Shown: positions 36,062 to 44,892 of the stretch, piece after piece
How the letters are laid out: every line of letters begins with the position of its first letter
How positions within the stretch are numbered: the first letter of the stretch is position 1
Assembly: GCF_900637545.1 (NCBI RefSeq)
Contig: NZ_LR134376.1
Coordinates: forward strand, 3,057,001-3,121,000
Direction: 5' to 3'
Length of the DNA stretch: 64,000 nucleotides
Source: Aeromonas encheleia
GTDB lineage: Bacteria; Pseudomonadota; Gammaproteobacteria; Enterobacterales; Aeromonadaceae
Notes under the pieces: model-generated
The model's database searches: none
The model's input: only the letters and a program-made list of their open reading frames with translations
Told to the model about the DNA's origin: nothing
Program-made: the position numbers and the translations under genes

Positions 36062-37384
36062 ATGACCCTCTCCCTCGACCACCTCCCCGGCCAGCTTCGT
36101 CAAGCCATCGACGACTGCCGGTTGATCCAGATCCGTGGCCGGGTCACCCAGGTGACAGGCACCCTGCTCAAGGCCGTGGTACCCGGGGTGCGCATCGGCG
36201 AGTTGTGCCACCTGCGCAACCCGGACAACAGCCTCTCCCTGCTGGCGGAGGTGATCGGCTTTGCCCAGCATCAGGCCCTGCTCACCCCCCTTGGCGAGAT
36301 GTTCGGCATCTCCTCCAACACAGAGGTGAGCCCGACCGGCGCCATGCATCAGGTCGGCGTCGGGGAGCATCTGCTGGGTCAGGTGCTGGACGGGCTCGGC
36401 AACCCCTTCGATGGCGGCCATCTGCCCGAACCCGCCGCCTGGTATCCGGTCTATCGGGATGCCCCTCCCCCCATGAGTCGCAAGCGGATCGTGCAACCCA
36501 TCTCCCTTGGCATCCGCGCCATCGATGGGCTGCTCACCTGCGGCGAGGGGCAGCGCATGGGGATCTTCGCCGCCGCCGGTGGCGGCAAGAGCACCCTGCT
36601 CGCCTCACTCATCCGCAGCGCCGAAGTGGATGTCACAGTACTTGCCCTTATCGGGGAGCGGGGACGGGAGGTGCGGGAGTTTATCGAGGCGGATCTGGGG
36701 GAAGAGGGTCTCAAGAAGGCAGTGCTGGTGGTCGCCACCTCGGATCGCCCGGCCATGGAGCGGGCCAAAGCAGGCTTTGTCGCCACCTCCATCGCCGAAT
36801 ATTTCCGGGATCAGGGCAAGCGGGTGCTGCTGTTGATGGACTCAGTCACCCGCTTCGCCCGCGCCCAGCGTGAAATCGGCCTGGCCGCCGGCGAACCCCC
36901 CACCCGGCGCGGTTACCCCCCGTCGGTGTTTGCCGCCCTGCCCCGCTTGATGGAGCGGGCGGGTCAATCCGACAAAGGCTCCATCACCGCCCTCTATACC
37001 GTGCTGGTGGAGGGGGATGACATGACCGAGCCGGTCGCCGACGAGACACGCTCGATCCTGGATGGCCACATCATACTGTCGCGCAAGCTGGCGGCGGCCA
37101 ACCACTACCCGGCCATCGACGTGCTGCGCTCGGCCAGCCGGGTGATGAACCAGATCATCGAGCCGGCCCATCAAGAACAGGCCGGCCGTCTGCGCAGCTG
37201 GCTCGCCAAATATGAAGAGGTGGAGTTGCTGCTGCAGATCGGTGAATACCAGAAGGGGCAGGATCCGGTCGCAGACCAGGCCATCGCCCGCATCGAAGTC
37301 ATTCGTCAGTGGCTCAAGCAAGGAACCCATGAGCCGAGCTCACTGGAGCAGGCACTCGCCACCCTTGAGACGCTCACCCGATGA
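36062..37384 (+). CDS. ascN: AscN, T3SS ATPase (SctN)
   Basis: A 440-aa hexameric ATPase related to F1-beta and FliI, which unfolds and releases substrates from chaperones. Walker A AAGGGKST at residues 171-178, Walker B RVLLLMD at 254-260, and [12 protein letters not shown] after the P-loop. The T3SS ATPase signature [15 protein letters not shown] is present. It is regulated by AscL. It overlaps ascO by four bases (ATGA). Confidence 0.97.
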   Translation: MTLSLDHLPGQLRQAIDDCRLIQIRGRVTQVTGTLLKAVVPGVRIGELCHLRNPDNSLSLLAEVIGFAQHQALLTPLGEMFGISSNTEVSPTGAMHQVGVGEHLLGQVLDGLGNPFDGGHLPEPAAWYPVYRDAPPPMSRKRIVQPISLGIRAIDGLLTCGEGQRMGIFAAAGGGKSTLLASLIRSAEVDVTVLALIGERGREVREFIEADLGEEGLKKAVLVVATSDRPAMERAKAGFVATSIAEYFRDQGKRVLLLMDSVTRFARAQREIGLAAGEPPTRRGYPPSVFAALPRLMERAGQSDKGSITALYTVLVEGDDMTEPVADETRSILDGHIILSRKLAAANHYPAIDVLRSASRVMNQIIEPAHQEQAGRLRSWLAKYEEVELLLQIGEYQKGQDPVADQAIARIEVIRQWLKQGTHEPSSLEQALATLETLTR

Positions 37385-37842
37385 TCGGTCGTTTGCAGCG
37401 GATCAAGGCGCTCAGGCTCGAGCAGGCCGAACAGCAGCTGGCCGCCCAGCAAGCCAGATTGCAGCTGGCTCACACCCGCCAGCGGGAGGCTGAGCAGGAG
37501 AGCCAGACATACCGCCAGTGGCGACTGCGGGAGGAAGAGCGCCTGTTCACCCTCTGTCAGGAGCAGCAGGTCGATCGCAAAGGGCTGGAGCAGTGGCAAC
37601 AACAAGTGTCCCTGCTACGGGAAAAGGAAGCCCATCTGGAGCAAACTGCCGCCGAGCAGGCGGAGCGGGTGGCCGAGGAGCGCATCCGGCTGCAGGAGCG
37701 CCAGCAGGCCATGTATCGCGCCCGTCAACAGCAGGAAAAATTTGCCGAACTTCACCGTCAGGAGCTGGCTGCACAGCAAGCCCTGCGTGACTACAACGAA
37801 GAGCAGGAACAAGAAGAGTTCCGCCAGCAGATCAGGATGTAA
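37381..37842 (+). CDS. ascO: AscO, ATPase stalk protein (SctO)
   Basis: A 153-aa almost wholly coiled-coil protein ([20 protein letters not shown], then [20 protein letters not shown]), of YscO/FliJ type. It sits in the ATPase hexamer centre and contacts AcrD and recycled chaperones. The length equals Yersinia YscO (154 aa). It lies between ascN and ascP. Confidence 0.93.
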   Translation: MIGRLQRIKALRLEQAEQQLAAQQARLQLAHTRQREAEQESQTYRQWRLREEERLFTLCQEQQVDRKGLEQWQQQVSLLREKEAHLEQTAAEQAERVAEERIRLQERQQAMYRARQQQEKFAELHRQELAAQQALRDYNEEQEQEEFRQQIRM

Positions 37843-37848
37843 CCAGCC

Positions 37849-38979
37849 ATGAACCGAATCATCTCCGCCGGGGAGCCACCCATCTCCTGCGGCGAACAGC
37901 AAATCACCCGGGCCAGTCGAGAGCAGCAACAGCGATTCGAGCAGGCGATGCTCCCGGATCGGGATCAGCGCAACACCCAGCACCAGTCTCAACGTACCGA
38001 GGAAGGGGAACAACGCCTTCTTCAGGAACAACAGCTCAGCCAGCTGGCATCTCAGCATAAAGACAAGCGGCAGAAGGCCGGGACCAACGACCCGCACACA
38101 CCTGAGCGGCCCATGCTGCCGGCATCCCGACAGCCGATGCAGGAGTCGCCGTCTCGCCAAGAGGAAGCGTTTGGTTCATTGAGCGCCGCCCAATCGGAAT
38201 TGAACGCCCCTGACCACAGGCAAGAGAAAAACAAAAGAGAACGGCCAGTCCCAGGTGAAGAGCCGACAAGCTCCGAGCTTTTCGTCGCTGGGTCATCGCT
38301 CCAGACCACTCAAGAGCTGATGCAACCATTACCTGTGCCACCGGTCAAGGATGTCTCTCACCATCCCGACTCAGACACTGGCACTGGCACTCTAGTACCC
38401 CAGGATTCACAAGTGGACAGCAACCCATCGATATCGGACACGACGATAACGACCGGCAAAATAGCGCAGCCACAGGGCGATACCCCACCCGCCGATAGCG
38501 GCGAGACAACCTCCCTGCTCGCAGCCGAGTCGGAAGAGACAACGCAAAGCCGCGAGGAACTCGTAGCCGTCGGGCAGCCGCTTCCCCCGCCAGCCAGGAC
38601 CCCTGGCGATCTGCTGCTGGCTCGCGTCTCGCCTGCGCAGAGCAATCCAGAACTGGGACGACTGCTTGAGCGACTGGCGGTGGATATCCATCTCGAACTC
38701 GGGCGCCCGGATCGTCCCCCCCTGCTGCGCCTCAACCTGCCGGCACTGGGGGATCTCGCTATCCGCATCGCGCACCACGGTGGCGAGTTGCAGATCGAGA
38801 TCCAGGCCAGCAGCCAGGGCCAGCTACTGCTCAATCAGGGGCGTAGCGAACTGTTTGACCGCCTGCAGCGCCTCTATCCGGATGAGCTGGTCAGGCTCGA
38901 CCTGTTCTCTCAGGGAGACAGCGAGCAGGGCTCTCGCCAGCAGAGATCCATCTATGAAGAGTGGGATGCCGACGCATGA
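37849..38979 (+). CDS. ascP: AscP, needle-length ruler and substrate-switch protein (SctP)
   Basis: A 376-aa secreted molecular ruler. The first 250 residues are hydrophilic, Gln/Glu/Pro/Ser-rich and likely extended (the ruler). The C-terminal T3S4 domain is compact (PPLLRLNLPALGDLAIRIAH, then LFDRLQRLYPDELVRLDLFS) and acts on AscU. Ruler length differs among species and usually correlates with needle length. It overlaps ascQ by four bases. Confidence 0.9.
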   Translation: MNRIISAGEPPISCGEQQITRASREQQQRFEQAMLPDRDQRNTQHQSQRTEEGEQRLLQEQQLSQLASQHKDKRQKAGTNDPHTPERPMLPASRQPMQESPSRQEEAFGSLSAAQSELNAPDHRQEKNKRERPVPGEEPTSSELFVAGSSLQTTQELMQPLPVPPVKDVSHHPDSDTGTGTLVPQDSQVDSNPSISDTTITTGKIAQPQGDTPPADSGETTSLLAAESEETTQSREELVAVGQPLPPPARTPGDLLLARVSPAQSNPELGRLLERLAVDIHLELGRPDRPPLLRLNLPALGDLAIRIAHHGGELQIEIQASSQGQLLLNQGRSELFDRLQRLYPDELVRLDLFSQGDSEQGSRQQRSIYEEWDADA

Positions 38980-39896
38980 TGCCAATGACCCTACCCACAG
39001 CGCCACTGGCGGAACTTGCTCTGCAACAGCGGCTCAGCCAGCACCGGCACCATTTTACCTGGACGGGCGGCGAGCTCACCCTCGGCATCGGCCTCCCACC
39101 CGCGAGTCTGGATACCACTCTGCAACTGCAGTGGCAGGGACTGAGCCTGCCCCTTAAGTGCCATGGTGCCGAACTGGCGCGCTGGCTGGCACCGGATCTG
39201 CAACAGGCGGCGCTGTTCAGCCTGCCTGCCACCCTGCAACTGGCATTGATCGAGCGACTCGGGCAGCCCCTGCCCGGCCTCAGCTGCTCGGATCTCGTCC
39301 ACGAGGTGAGCGGCTCCGGCTCCCCCGCCTTGCAGCTCCTGCTGCGGCGGGAGGAGACCTGTCTCTCGCTCTGGCTGCATCAGCCCGAGCCACTGCTGGC
39401 CAGACTGCCACCACGCCCGCAGCAGCAGAGGCTGCCCCTGCCGCTGACGCTCTCCCTGCACTGGGGGGAGATGCGCCTGACCATGGCGGAGCTCGCCGCC
39501 CTTGCCGGTGGCGATGTGCTGCTGCCCCCGCCACAGCGCGCGCCGAGTCAACGGCTGCTGGCCTGCCTGGAGGGACGCCCCTTCGCCTATTGCCAACCCC
39601 ACCAACAACATCTGGAACTGACCGACATGCACACCTCTGCCCCCGATGAACCCCTCAGCCCGACCGAGCTGGAGAGCCTGCCCATCCAAGTGAGCTTCGA
39701 AGTGGGCCGCCAGACCCTGGATTGGCACAGCCTCACCAGCCTGCAGCCGGGTTCCCTCCTCGATCTGGCGACCCCTCTCGATGGCGAGGTGCGCATCGTC
39801 AGCAACGGTCAACAGCTTGGTATCGGCCGACTGGTGGATATTCAGGGCAGGCTGGGAGTCCGTGTCGAGACCCTGAACAGGGGACCCCAGGCATGA
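38976..39896 (+). CDS. ascQ: AscQ, cytoplasmic C-ring / sorting platform (SctQ)
   Basis: A 306-aa protein (YscQ is 307 aa). The C-terminal SpoA/SPOA domains related to FliN (IQVSFEVGRQTLDWHSLTSL, then DGEVRIVSNGQQLGIGRLVD) build the pods that gather chaperone-effector complexes. ATG 38976 overlaps the ascP stop (ATGA). An internal start gives a second product (see 39627). Confidence 0.93.
   Translation: MMPMTLPTAPLAELALQQRLSQHRHHFTWTGGELTLGIGLPPASLDTTLQLQWQGLSLPLKCHGAELARWLAPDLQQAALFSLPATLQLALIERLGQPLPGLSCSDLVHEVSGSGSPALQLLLRREETCLSLWLHQPEPLLARLPPRPQQQRLPLPLTLSLHWGEMRLTMAELAALAGGDVLLPPPQRAPSQRLLACLEGRPFAYCQPHQQHLELTDMHTSAPDEPLSPTELESLPIQVSFEVGRQTLDWHSLTSLQPGSLLDLATPLDGEVRIVSNGQQLGIGRLVDIQGRLGVRVETLNRGPQA
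39627..39896 (+). other. Probable internally translated AscQ-C
   Basis: Met218 of AscQ (codon 39627-39629, in MHTSAPDEPLSP) coincides with the Met218 used in Yersinia to make YscQ-C, an 88-aa product that joins full-length YscQ. Here it would be 89 aa and consist of the final SpoA domain. The upstream SD is weak (TGGAAC), so expression is an inference from conservation. Confidence 0.6.
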
Positions 39897-40546
39897 TCCA
39901 GCTACCGGATGAGCTCAATCTCATCGTGGGGCTAGCCTTGCTGGCCCTGCTGCCCTTTATCGCCGTTATGGCTACCTCCTTCGTCAAGATGGCGGTGGTC
40001 TTCTCCCTGCTGCGCAACGCCCTTGGGGTGCAGCAGATCCCCCCCAACATGGCGATGTACGGGCTGGCTATCATCCTCAGCATCTATGTGATGGCCCCGG
40101 TCGGCTTTGCGACTCAGGATTACCTACGCCAGAACGAGGTATCGCTCGCCAAGTCAGAATCCGTGGAGAAGTTCCTTGACGAGGGCATGGCCCCCTACCG
40201 CGCCTTCCTGAAAAAGCAGATCAAGCCGCGGGAGCACGCCTTCTTCATCGACAGCACCAAACAGCTGTGGCCAAGCGAGTATGCCGACCGGCTGGAGCCG
40301 GACAGTCTGCTGATCCTGTTGCCCGCCTTCACCGTGAGCGAGCTCAGCCGCGCCTTCGAAATCGGCTTTCTCATCTATCTGCCCTTTATCGCCATCGATC
40401 TCATCATCTCCAACATACTGCTGGCGATGGGGATGATGATGGTTTCCCCCATGACCATCTCGCTGCCGTTCAAGTTATTGCTGTTCGTGCTGCTCGATGG
40501 CTGGGCCCGTCTCACCCATGGGCTGGTCATCAGCTACGGAGGCTGA
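39893..40546 (+). CDS. ascR: AscR, export gate protein (SctR)
   Basis: A 217-aa FliP-family inner-membrane protein (YscR is 217 aa). TM segments include LIVGLALLALLPFIAVMATS and FLIYLPFIAIDLIISNILLA. The conserved run MMMVSPMTISLPFKLLLFVL is present. It forms the helical export gate with AscS and AscT. ATG 39893 overlaps the ascQ stop. Confidence 0.96.
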   Translation: MIQLPDELNLIVGLALLALLPFIAVMATSFVKMAVVFSLLRNALGVQQIPPNMAMYGLAIILSIYVMAPVGFATQDYLRQNEVSLAKSESVEKFLDEGMAPYRAFLKKQIKPREHAFFIDSTKQLWPSEYADRLEPDSLLILLPAFTVSELSRAFEIGFLIYLPFIAIDLIISNILLAMGMMMVSPMTISLPFKLLLFVLLDGWARLTHGLVISYGG

Positions 40547-40547
40547 C

Positions 40548-40814
40548 GTGAGTCACGCCGATATCCTGCATTTCACCAGCCAGACCCTCTGGCTGGTGCT
40601 GATCCTCTCGATGCCGCCGGTGCTGGTCGCCGCCCTGGTGGGCACGCTCGTATCCTTATTGCAGGCTTTGACCCAAATCCAGGAGCAGACCCTGGGCTTC
40701 GTCGCCAAGCTGATCGCCGTGGTGATCACCCTGTTTGCCACCACCGCCTGGCTGGGCAATGAGCTCTACAGCTTCGCCGACATGGTGCTGTTCAAGGTGC
40801 CGCAGATCCGATGA
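40548..40814 (+). CDS. ascS: AscS, export gate protein (SctS)
   Basis: An 88-aa FliQ-family protein with two TM helices (LWLVLILSMPPVLVAALVGT and GFVAKLIAVVITLFATTAWL) and the motif QALTQIQEQTLGF. It starts with GTG at 40548, one base after the ascR stop, with GGAGG upstream. It overlaps ascT by four bases. Confidence 0.95.
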   Translation: MSHADILHFTSQTLWLVLILSMPPVLVAALVGTLVSLLQALTQIQEQTLGFVAKLIAVVITLFATTAWLGNELYSFADMVLFKVPQIR

Positions 40815-41599
40815 CGCTGGAGACGCTTCAGGCCCAGATGCTGGCCTATACCCTGCTGTTGCCGCGCTTTATCAGCTGCTTCGTGATGCTGCCGGTCCTC
40901 AGCAAGCAGATGCTGGGGGGCAGCATGATCCGTAACGGTGTGGTCTGTTCACTGGCACTCTACGCCTACCCCATGGTCGCCGGCACCCTGCCCATGACCA
41001 TAGGCGGGATGGAGCTGATGTTGCTGGTCGCCAAAGAGGTGCTACTGGGGCTGCTGATTGGCTTTGTGGCCGCCATCCCCTTCTGGGCCGTCGAAGCGAG
41101 CGGTTTCCTGATCGATAACCAGCGGGGCGCCGCCATGGCCTCCCTGCTCAACCCGAGCCTGGGCAGTCAGACCAGTCCAACCGGGCTGCTGCTGACCCAG
41201 ACCCTGATCACCCTGTTTTTTGCCGGCGGCGCCTTCCTCGCCCTGCTGACCGCGCTGTTCCAGAGCTACACCAGCTGGCCGGTGGCGCATTTCTTGCCAA
41301 CGGTGGGACCGCAATGGGTCAGCTTTTTCTACAGTCAGTTCAGTCAGATGCTGCTGCTCTGTGCCCTGCTGGCAGCCCCCCTGATGATCGCCATGTTTCT
41401 GGCCGAGTTCGGACTGGCCCTCATCAGCCGCTTTGCCCCCTCCCTCAACGTCTTTGTGCTGGCGATGCCGATCAAGAGTGCCGTCGCCAGCTTGCTGTTG
41501 GTGATCTACATCAAGCTGATGATGGATCATGCCTATGAGCAGGTGCTGGCGGTGATGAACCCGCTGAGCCTGCTTGGCCCTATCCTGGAGGCGCCATGA
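40811..41599 (+). CDS. ascT: AscT, export gate protein (SctT)
   Basis: A 262-aa FliR-family protein (YscT is 261 aa) with multiple TM segments (YTLLLPRFISCFVMLPVLSK at the start) and the conserved loop FLIDNQRGAAMASLLNP. It is part of the core export gate. It overlaps ascU by four bases. Confidence 0.95.
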   Translation: MTLETLQAQMLAYTLLLPRFISCFVMLPVLSKQMLGGSMIRNGVVCSLALYAYPMVAGTLPMTIGGMELMLLVAKEVLLGLLIGFVAAIPFWAVEASGFLIDNQRGAAMASLLNPSLGSQTSPTGLLLTQTLITLFFAGGAFLALLTALFQSYTSWPVAHFLPTVGPQWVSFFYSQFSQMLLLCALLAAPLMIAMFLAEFGLALISRFAPSLNVFVLAMPIKSAVASLLLVIYIKLMMDHAYEQVLAVMNPLSLLGPILEAP

Positions 41600-42654
41600 G
41601 CGGTGAAAAGAGCGAACAACCCACTGCCAAAAAACTACGGGATGCCCGCAAGAAGGGGCAAGTCGCCAAGAGCAAGGAGGTGGTCTCCACCGCCATCATC
41701 CTGAGCCTGATCGGCATGCTGATGGCGATGTCCGATTACTATCTGGAGCATCTTGGCAAGCTGATGATGATCCCCGAAGCCCACCTCGACCGCCCCTTTG
41801 CCCAGGCACTCAACCACGTTGTGGAGAATCTGATGCAGGAGCTGGCCTATCTCTGCATTCCGATCCTGGCGGTCTCGGTGCTGGTAACGATTATCTCTCA
41901 TGTCGCCCAGTACGGGTTTCTGCTGAGTGGCGAATCGATCAAGCCGGATATCAAGAAGATCAATCCGGTTGAGGGGGCCAAGAAGATCTTCTCCATCAAG
42001 AGTCTGGTGGAGTTCCTCAAGTCCTTGATCAAGGTGAGCCTGCTCAGCCTGCTGGTATGGGTCACGATCCAGGGCAACCTGCAAGCCCTGCTGCAACTGC
42101 CCGGCTGCGGCATGGCCTGCATCACCCCGGTGCTTGGCGCCATGCTGGGCCAGCTGATGGCGGTCTGTGCCATGGGATTTGTGGTGATCGCCATCGCCGA
42201 CTATGCCTTCGAACACTTCCAGCACATCAAGCAGCTCAAGATGAGCAAGGACGAGGTGAAACGCGAATACAAGGAGATGGAGGGGAGCCCGGAGATCAAG
42301 AGCAAGCGCCGTCAGTTCCATCAGGAGCTGCAATCGAGCAACATGCGCGCCGATGTGAAACGCTCCTCAGTCATCGTCGCCAACCCGACCCACATCGCCA
42401 TCGGCATTCGTTATGAGCGGGGAGAGACTCCTCTGCCCCTGATCACCCTGAAATTTACCGATGCCCAGGCGCTGCAGGTCCGCAAGATCGCCGAGGAAGA
42501 GGGTATCCCAGTGTTGCAGCGGATCCCGCTGGCTCGCGCCCTGTATCGGGATGCCCTGATCCACAACTACATTCCGGCCGAGCAGATTGAAGCCACCGCC
42601 GAGGTTTTGCGCTGGCTGGAGCAGTGGCGCCAGAGCGAAGGGCCGCAACGGTAG
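41596..42654 (+). CDS. ascU: AscU, autocleaving substrate-specificity switch (SctU)
   Basis: A 352-aa FlhB-family protein. Four TMs are followed by a cytoplasmic domain with the self-cleavage motif N263-P-T-H (VIVANPTHIAIGIRYERGE), at the same residue as Yersinia YscU. Cleavage between Asn and Pro permits the switch from needle to translocator and effector export, with AscP. Last gene of the ascN operon. Confidence 0.97.
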   Translation: MSGEKSEQPTAKKLRDARKKGQVAKSKEVVSTAIILSLIGMLMAMSDYYLEHLGKLMMIPEAHLDRPFAQALNHVVENLMQELAYLCIPILAVSVLVTIISHVAQYGFLLSGESIKPDIKKINPVEGAKKIFSIKSLVEFLKSLIKVSLLSLLVWVTIQGNLQALLQLPGCGMACITPVLGAMLGQLMAVCAMGFVVIAIADYAFEHFQHIKQLKMSKDEVKREYKEMEGSPEIKSKRRQFHQELQSSNMRADVKRSSVIVANPTHIAIGIRYERGETPLPLITLKFTDAQALQVRKIAEEEGIPVLQRIPLARALYRDALIHNYIPAEQIEATAEVLRWLEQWRQSEGPQR

Positions 42655-42685
42655 CGCAATCCTGATCACCACTGCGCCGCATCAC

Positions 42686-42700
42686 CTAAAAATACCCGAC
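42686..42700 (+). promoter_or_regulatory. ExsA-box-like A-rich element upstream of the chaperone-protease pair
   Basis: CTAAAAATACCCGAC is nearly identical to the ascN promoter element (CTAAAAA-NN-CCCGAC). At the expected distance I see no good -10, so promoter function is less sure than at the other sites. Confidence 0.45.
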
Positions 42701-42767
42701 CCTAGTTAATATCCGGCCGGTTCCCCTTTTTGCGATCCTGTACACCTACATCATCAACCCCAGAGAG

Positions 42768-43199
42768 ATGAGCATGGATCTCAATACTCGATTGACCCGA
42801 CTGGCCAGGCAGCTCGATGTCGAGCAGCTCAATCAGCTATCTGCCGACGAGTGGCTGCTGCTTACCGATGAGCTTGCCCTGCAAATCACCCGCACCGATA
42901 CCGGCATGGTGCTGGCTTGCAGCCCCAATGACCTCGAACTGGATGCACGCTGGCTACCGCTGCTGCTCGGCTATAACGGGTTGCTGACCACTACGGGGGG
43001 CGTCGTGATGGGACTGACGGGCAACCAGCGCCTAGTGATGCAATTGCCGATCACCGACGCTGATGACGAGGCGCTGGCCAGCGTGACACACAACTTCCTG
43101 CAACTGGTGAGGGAGTGGCAACAACGGCTGATGCAACCCTGCCAGACCGCCACACCGGCACTCCACTCAATGACTATGATCTCTGCCATCAAGGGATAA
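42768..43199 (+). CDS. CesT-family type III chaperone of the neighbouring protease
   Basis: A 143-aa small acidic protein with class I T3SS chaperone layout: N-terminal helix (LNTRLTRLARQLDVEQLNQL), strands (LLLTDELALQITRTDTGMVL), dimer helix and C-terminal helix (LASVTHNFLQLVREWQQRLM). It lies 3 bases ahead of the putative effector gene and would bind that effector's N-terminal region. ATG 42768 or the ATG two codons later. It lies downstream of an A-rich ExsA-type element. Not matched to a named chaperone. Confidence 0.75.
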   Translation: MSMDLNTRLTRLARQLDVEQLNQLSADEWLLLTDELALQITRTDTGMVLACSPNDLELDARWLPLLLGYNGLLTTTGGVVMGLTGNQRLVMQLPITDADDEALASVTHNFLQLVREWQQRLMQPCQTATPALHSMTMISAIKG

Positions 43200-43202
43200 C
43201 TC

Positions 43203-44384
43203 ATGAACACCACCTCAGCGACCTCATTGACATCACTCTATCGTGACCTCCACCTGTCCACCGCCGACAGCCAGCAAGAGCTGCGCGCCAGCAATGGCAA
43301 CCTCTACCTCAAGGAGGGCAAGGCGCGGGTCTCCGTCGAGAGCCATCGTCTGGCCCACCGGGAGGCGGCCATTGCACAAGTGATCACTGCCATGACCCAG
43401 GAATATGGCCTGAGCGGAGAAGACGCTGGCAGCCTGCTGCGCAGCGTACAGGCAGATAGCAGCAAAGTGACGGTGGCGGATGTCCGTCAGGTGCACAACG
43501 AACTCACCCTCGGGGCACAGCACAAGAGCGAACGTTCGCAGGAGCTGCAACAGGTTGCCGATCTGCGCAAACAGCAGCTAGTCTCAGCCACCAGCGCGCA
43601 GGGGCTCGCCCCCGATATCCGCACCCATGAACAGCTGCGCAGCGCCATCACCCGACAACATGGCGATCAAACGCTCGCCCTGCTCGATGAGAAGCTCCCC
43701 TCTTTTATGCATACCAAGGGCATGATGACCCCGCGTCATATCGAGACCATCGGCCAGTTGCTCAACTCCGGCGAAGTGGCCCGTTTCCAGAAAGCCATCA
43801 CCATGGTGACGCTCAACCCCAACAGCCCGGTCGACAGTCAGGCCACGCGGGCCGTCGCCATCGAATTGGCCAAGTTACCGATAAACATGCTCAACCAAGC
43901 CGATGCCGAAGGGCTGACGATCCGGGTCACCCATGACAACGTGACCACCTACCATACCCATCTGGCAGGGACTGGCGCCCGTGGCCATGGTGGCGGCGGT
44001 TGGGACAAGTTGCCGGGGGTTGGCGCCTTCGGTGGCAGTAAAGAGACCGTCATCGCCATGGAGCAGGACGGCTCAGGCAAGTGGCGAGTGGGGACTCACC
44101 ACGGTTCTGCCAATCTGGTACTGCACGAGTTCGGCCACTCCGTCGACCGCCTAGTGGGGGCCAGCACCACCGGCACCAACCTGAGCAAGGACAATGCCTT
44201 CTATACGGCCTGGTACAACGATTACAACAAGCTGGGGGATGCCTATTTTCAGCAAGCGGGCCCGAACGGCGATTACGAACCGGGACTGGAGGAGAGTTTT
44301 GCCGAAGGGCTGGCGCGTCTCTATGGTAACAACAATGCCTTTGCTCACTGGAATCATATCGAAGCCGAGCTATTGAAGCTCTGA
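43203..44384 (+). CDS. Putative T3SS effector, HExxH zinc metalloprotease
   Basis: A 393-aa protein. The N-terminus is Ser/Thr-rich and followed by a segment resembling the YopH/AopH chaperone-binding domain (IAQVITAMTQEYGLSGEDAG, then SLLRSV). The C-terminal domain is a zincin: H308-E-F-G-H312 in LVLHEFGHSVDRLVG, with E364 in GLEESFAEGLARLYG as the likely third zinc ligand. The spacing and the E-x-F-A-E pattern recall the anthrax lethal factor (M34/ATLF) catalytic domain. A Gly/His-rich loop (GARGHGGGGWDK) precedes it. The adjoining chaperone and T3SS location support a secreted effector. Substrate and family name unknown. Confidence 0.78.
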   Translation: MNTTSATSLTSLYRDLHLSTADSQQELRASNGNLYLKEGKARVSVESHRLAHREAAIAQVITAMTQEYGLSGEDAGSLLRSVQADSSKVTVADVRQVHNELTLGAQHKSERSQELQQVADLRKQQLVSATSAQGLAPDIRTHEQLRSAITRQHGDQTLALLDEKLPSFMHTKGMMTPRHIETIGQLLNSGEVARFQKAITMVTLNPNSPVDSQATRAVAIELAKLPINMLNQADAEGLTIRVTHDNVTTYHTHLAGTGARGHGGGGWDKLPGVGAFGGSKETVIAMEQDGSGKWRVGTHHGSANLVLHEFGHSVDRLVGASTTGTNLSKDNAFYTAWYNDYNKLGDAYFQQAGPNGDYEPGLEESFAEGLARLYGNNNAFAHWNHIEAELLKL

Positions 44385-44490
44385 CCAGCCGTATCACAGG
44401 ATCATTGGTCTTCTGCTGATCGGAATACCAATGATCTGTCATATCAATCAGAGCAATGCCCCCCTCCTCTATGTCAACCGCATCCATACC

Positions 44491-44505
44491 CTAAAAAGGC
44501 TGAAA
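44491..44505 (+). promoter_or_regulatory. ExsA-box-like A-rich element
   Basis: CTAAAAAGGCTGAAA lies 96 bases before the ATG at 44587 and shares CTAAAAA with the other T3SS promoters. A TACCAC 44 bases on is a poor -10. It suggests that the downstream remnant was a T3SS-regulated gene. Confidence 0.4.
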
Positions 44506-44586
44506 ACCTCCGTTCGAGCCCCGATATAGCGCACTACCACGGTTCATTATCATCCCCTTATCGTTCACCATGCAGGAGATCACATC

Positions 44587-44892
44587 ATGGCCTACCAGCA
44601 ATCTGTGAGCAGATTCACCGCCCCCAATTTAGTCCAATCAGGCAAACACCTGCCCGCTGCCGAGCTGGGTGCCATCACCAAAACACCGCAACATGGCTCG
44701 AAAGTGATCACAGGGGGAACCTATGCCTATATCTACGCTCAGACCTTTGTGCAGCCCGGCCACTCATTGCCAATTTGTGGTCGCCTGCAGTATCTACTTT
44801 TGACACAACGACCCAGGAGTCATGATGATGTTCAATGCCATGTTATCCGCGCTCTGCCGTCATCTGGCACTGCCACAAGAGGGCCTGCATAA
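44587..44892 (+). pseudogene. Short ORF, probable remnant of a T3SS effector gene
   Basis: The ATG at 44587 has AGGAGA seven bases upstream. The first ~65 codons look like a real protein (MAYQQSVSRFTAPNLVQSGK, then GSKVITGGTYAYIYAQTFVQ). After that the frame runs through the SD and start of the next gene, with poor composition. The arrangement A-rich box, short ORF, chaperone resembles an effector-chaperone pair whose effector has lost its body. It could also be an intact small secreted protein ending at 44892. Not recognised. Confidence 0.45.

Noticed and set aside
44405..44440. Inverted repeat ATCATTGGT/ACCAATGAT after the protease gene as a terminator
   Set aside because: The loop is long and no T-run follows, so termination is not supported; it may be a weak hairpin only.
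44587..44892. AexT/AexU-type ADP-ribosylating effector
   Set aside because: Neither the RhoGAP nor the ART motifs are present and the ORF is far too short.
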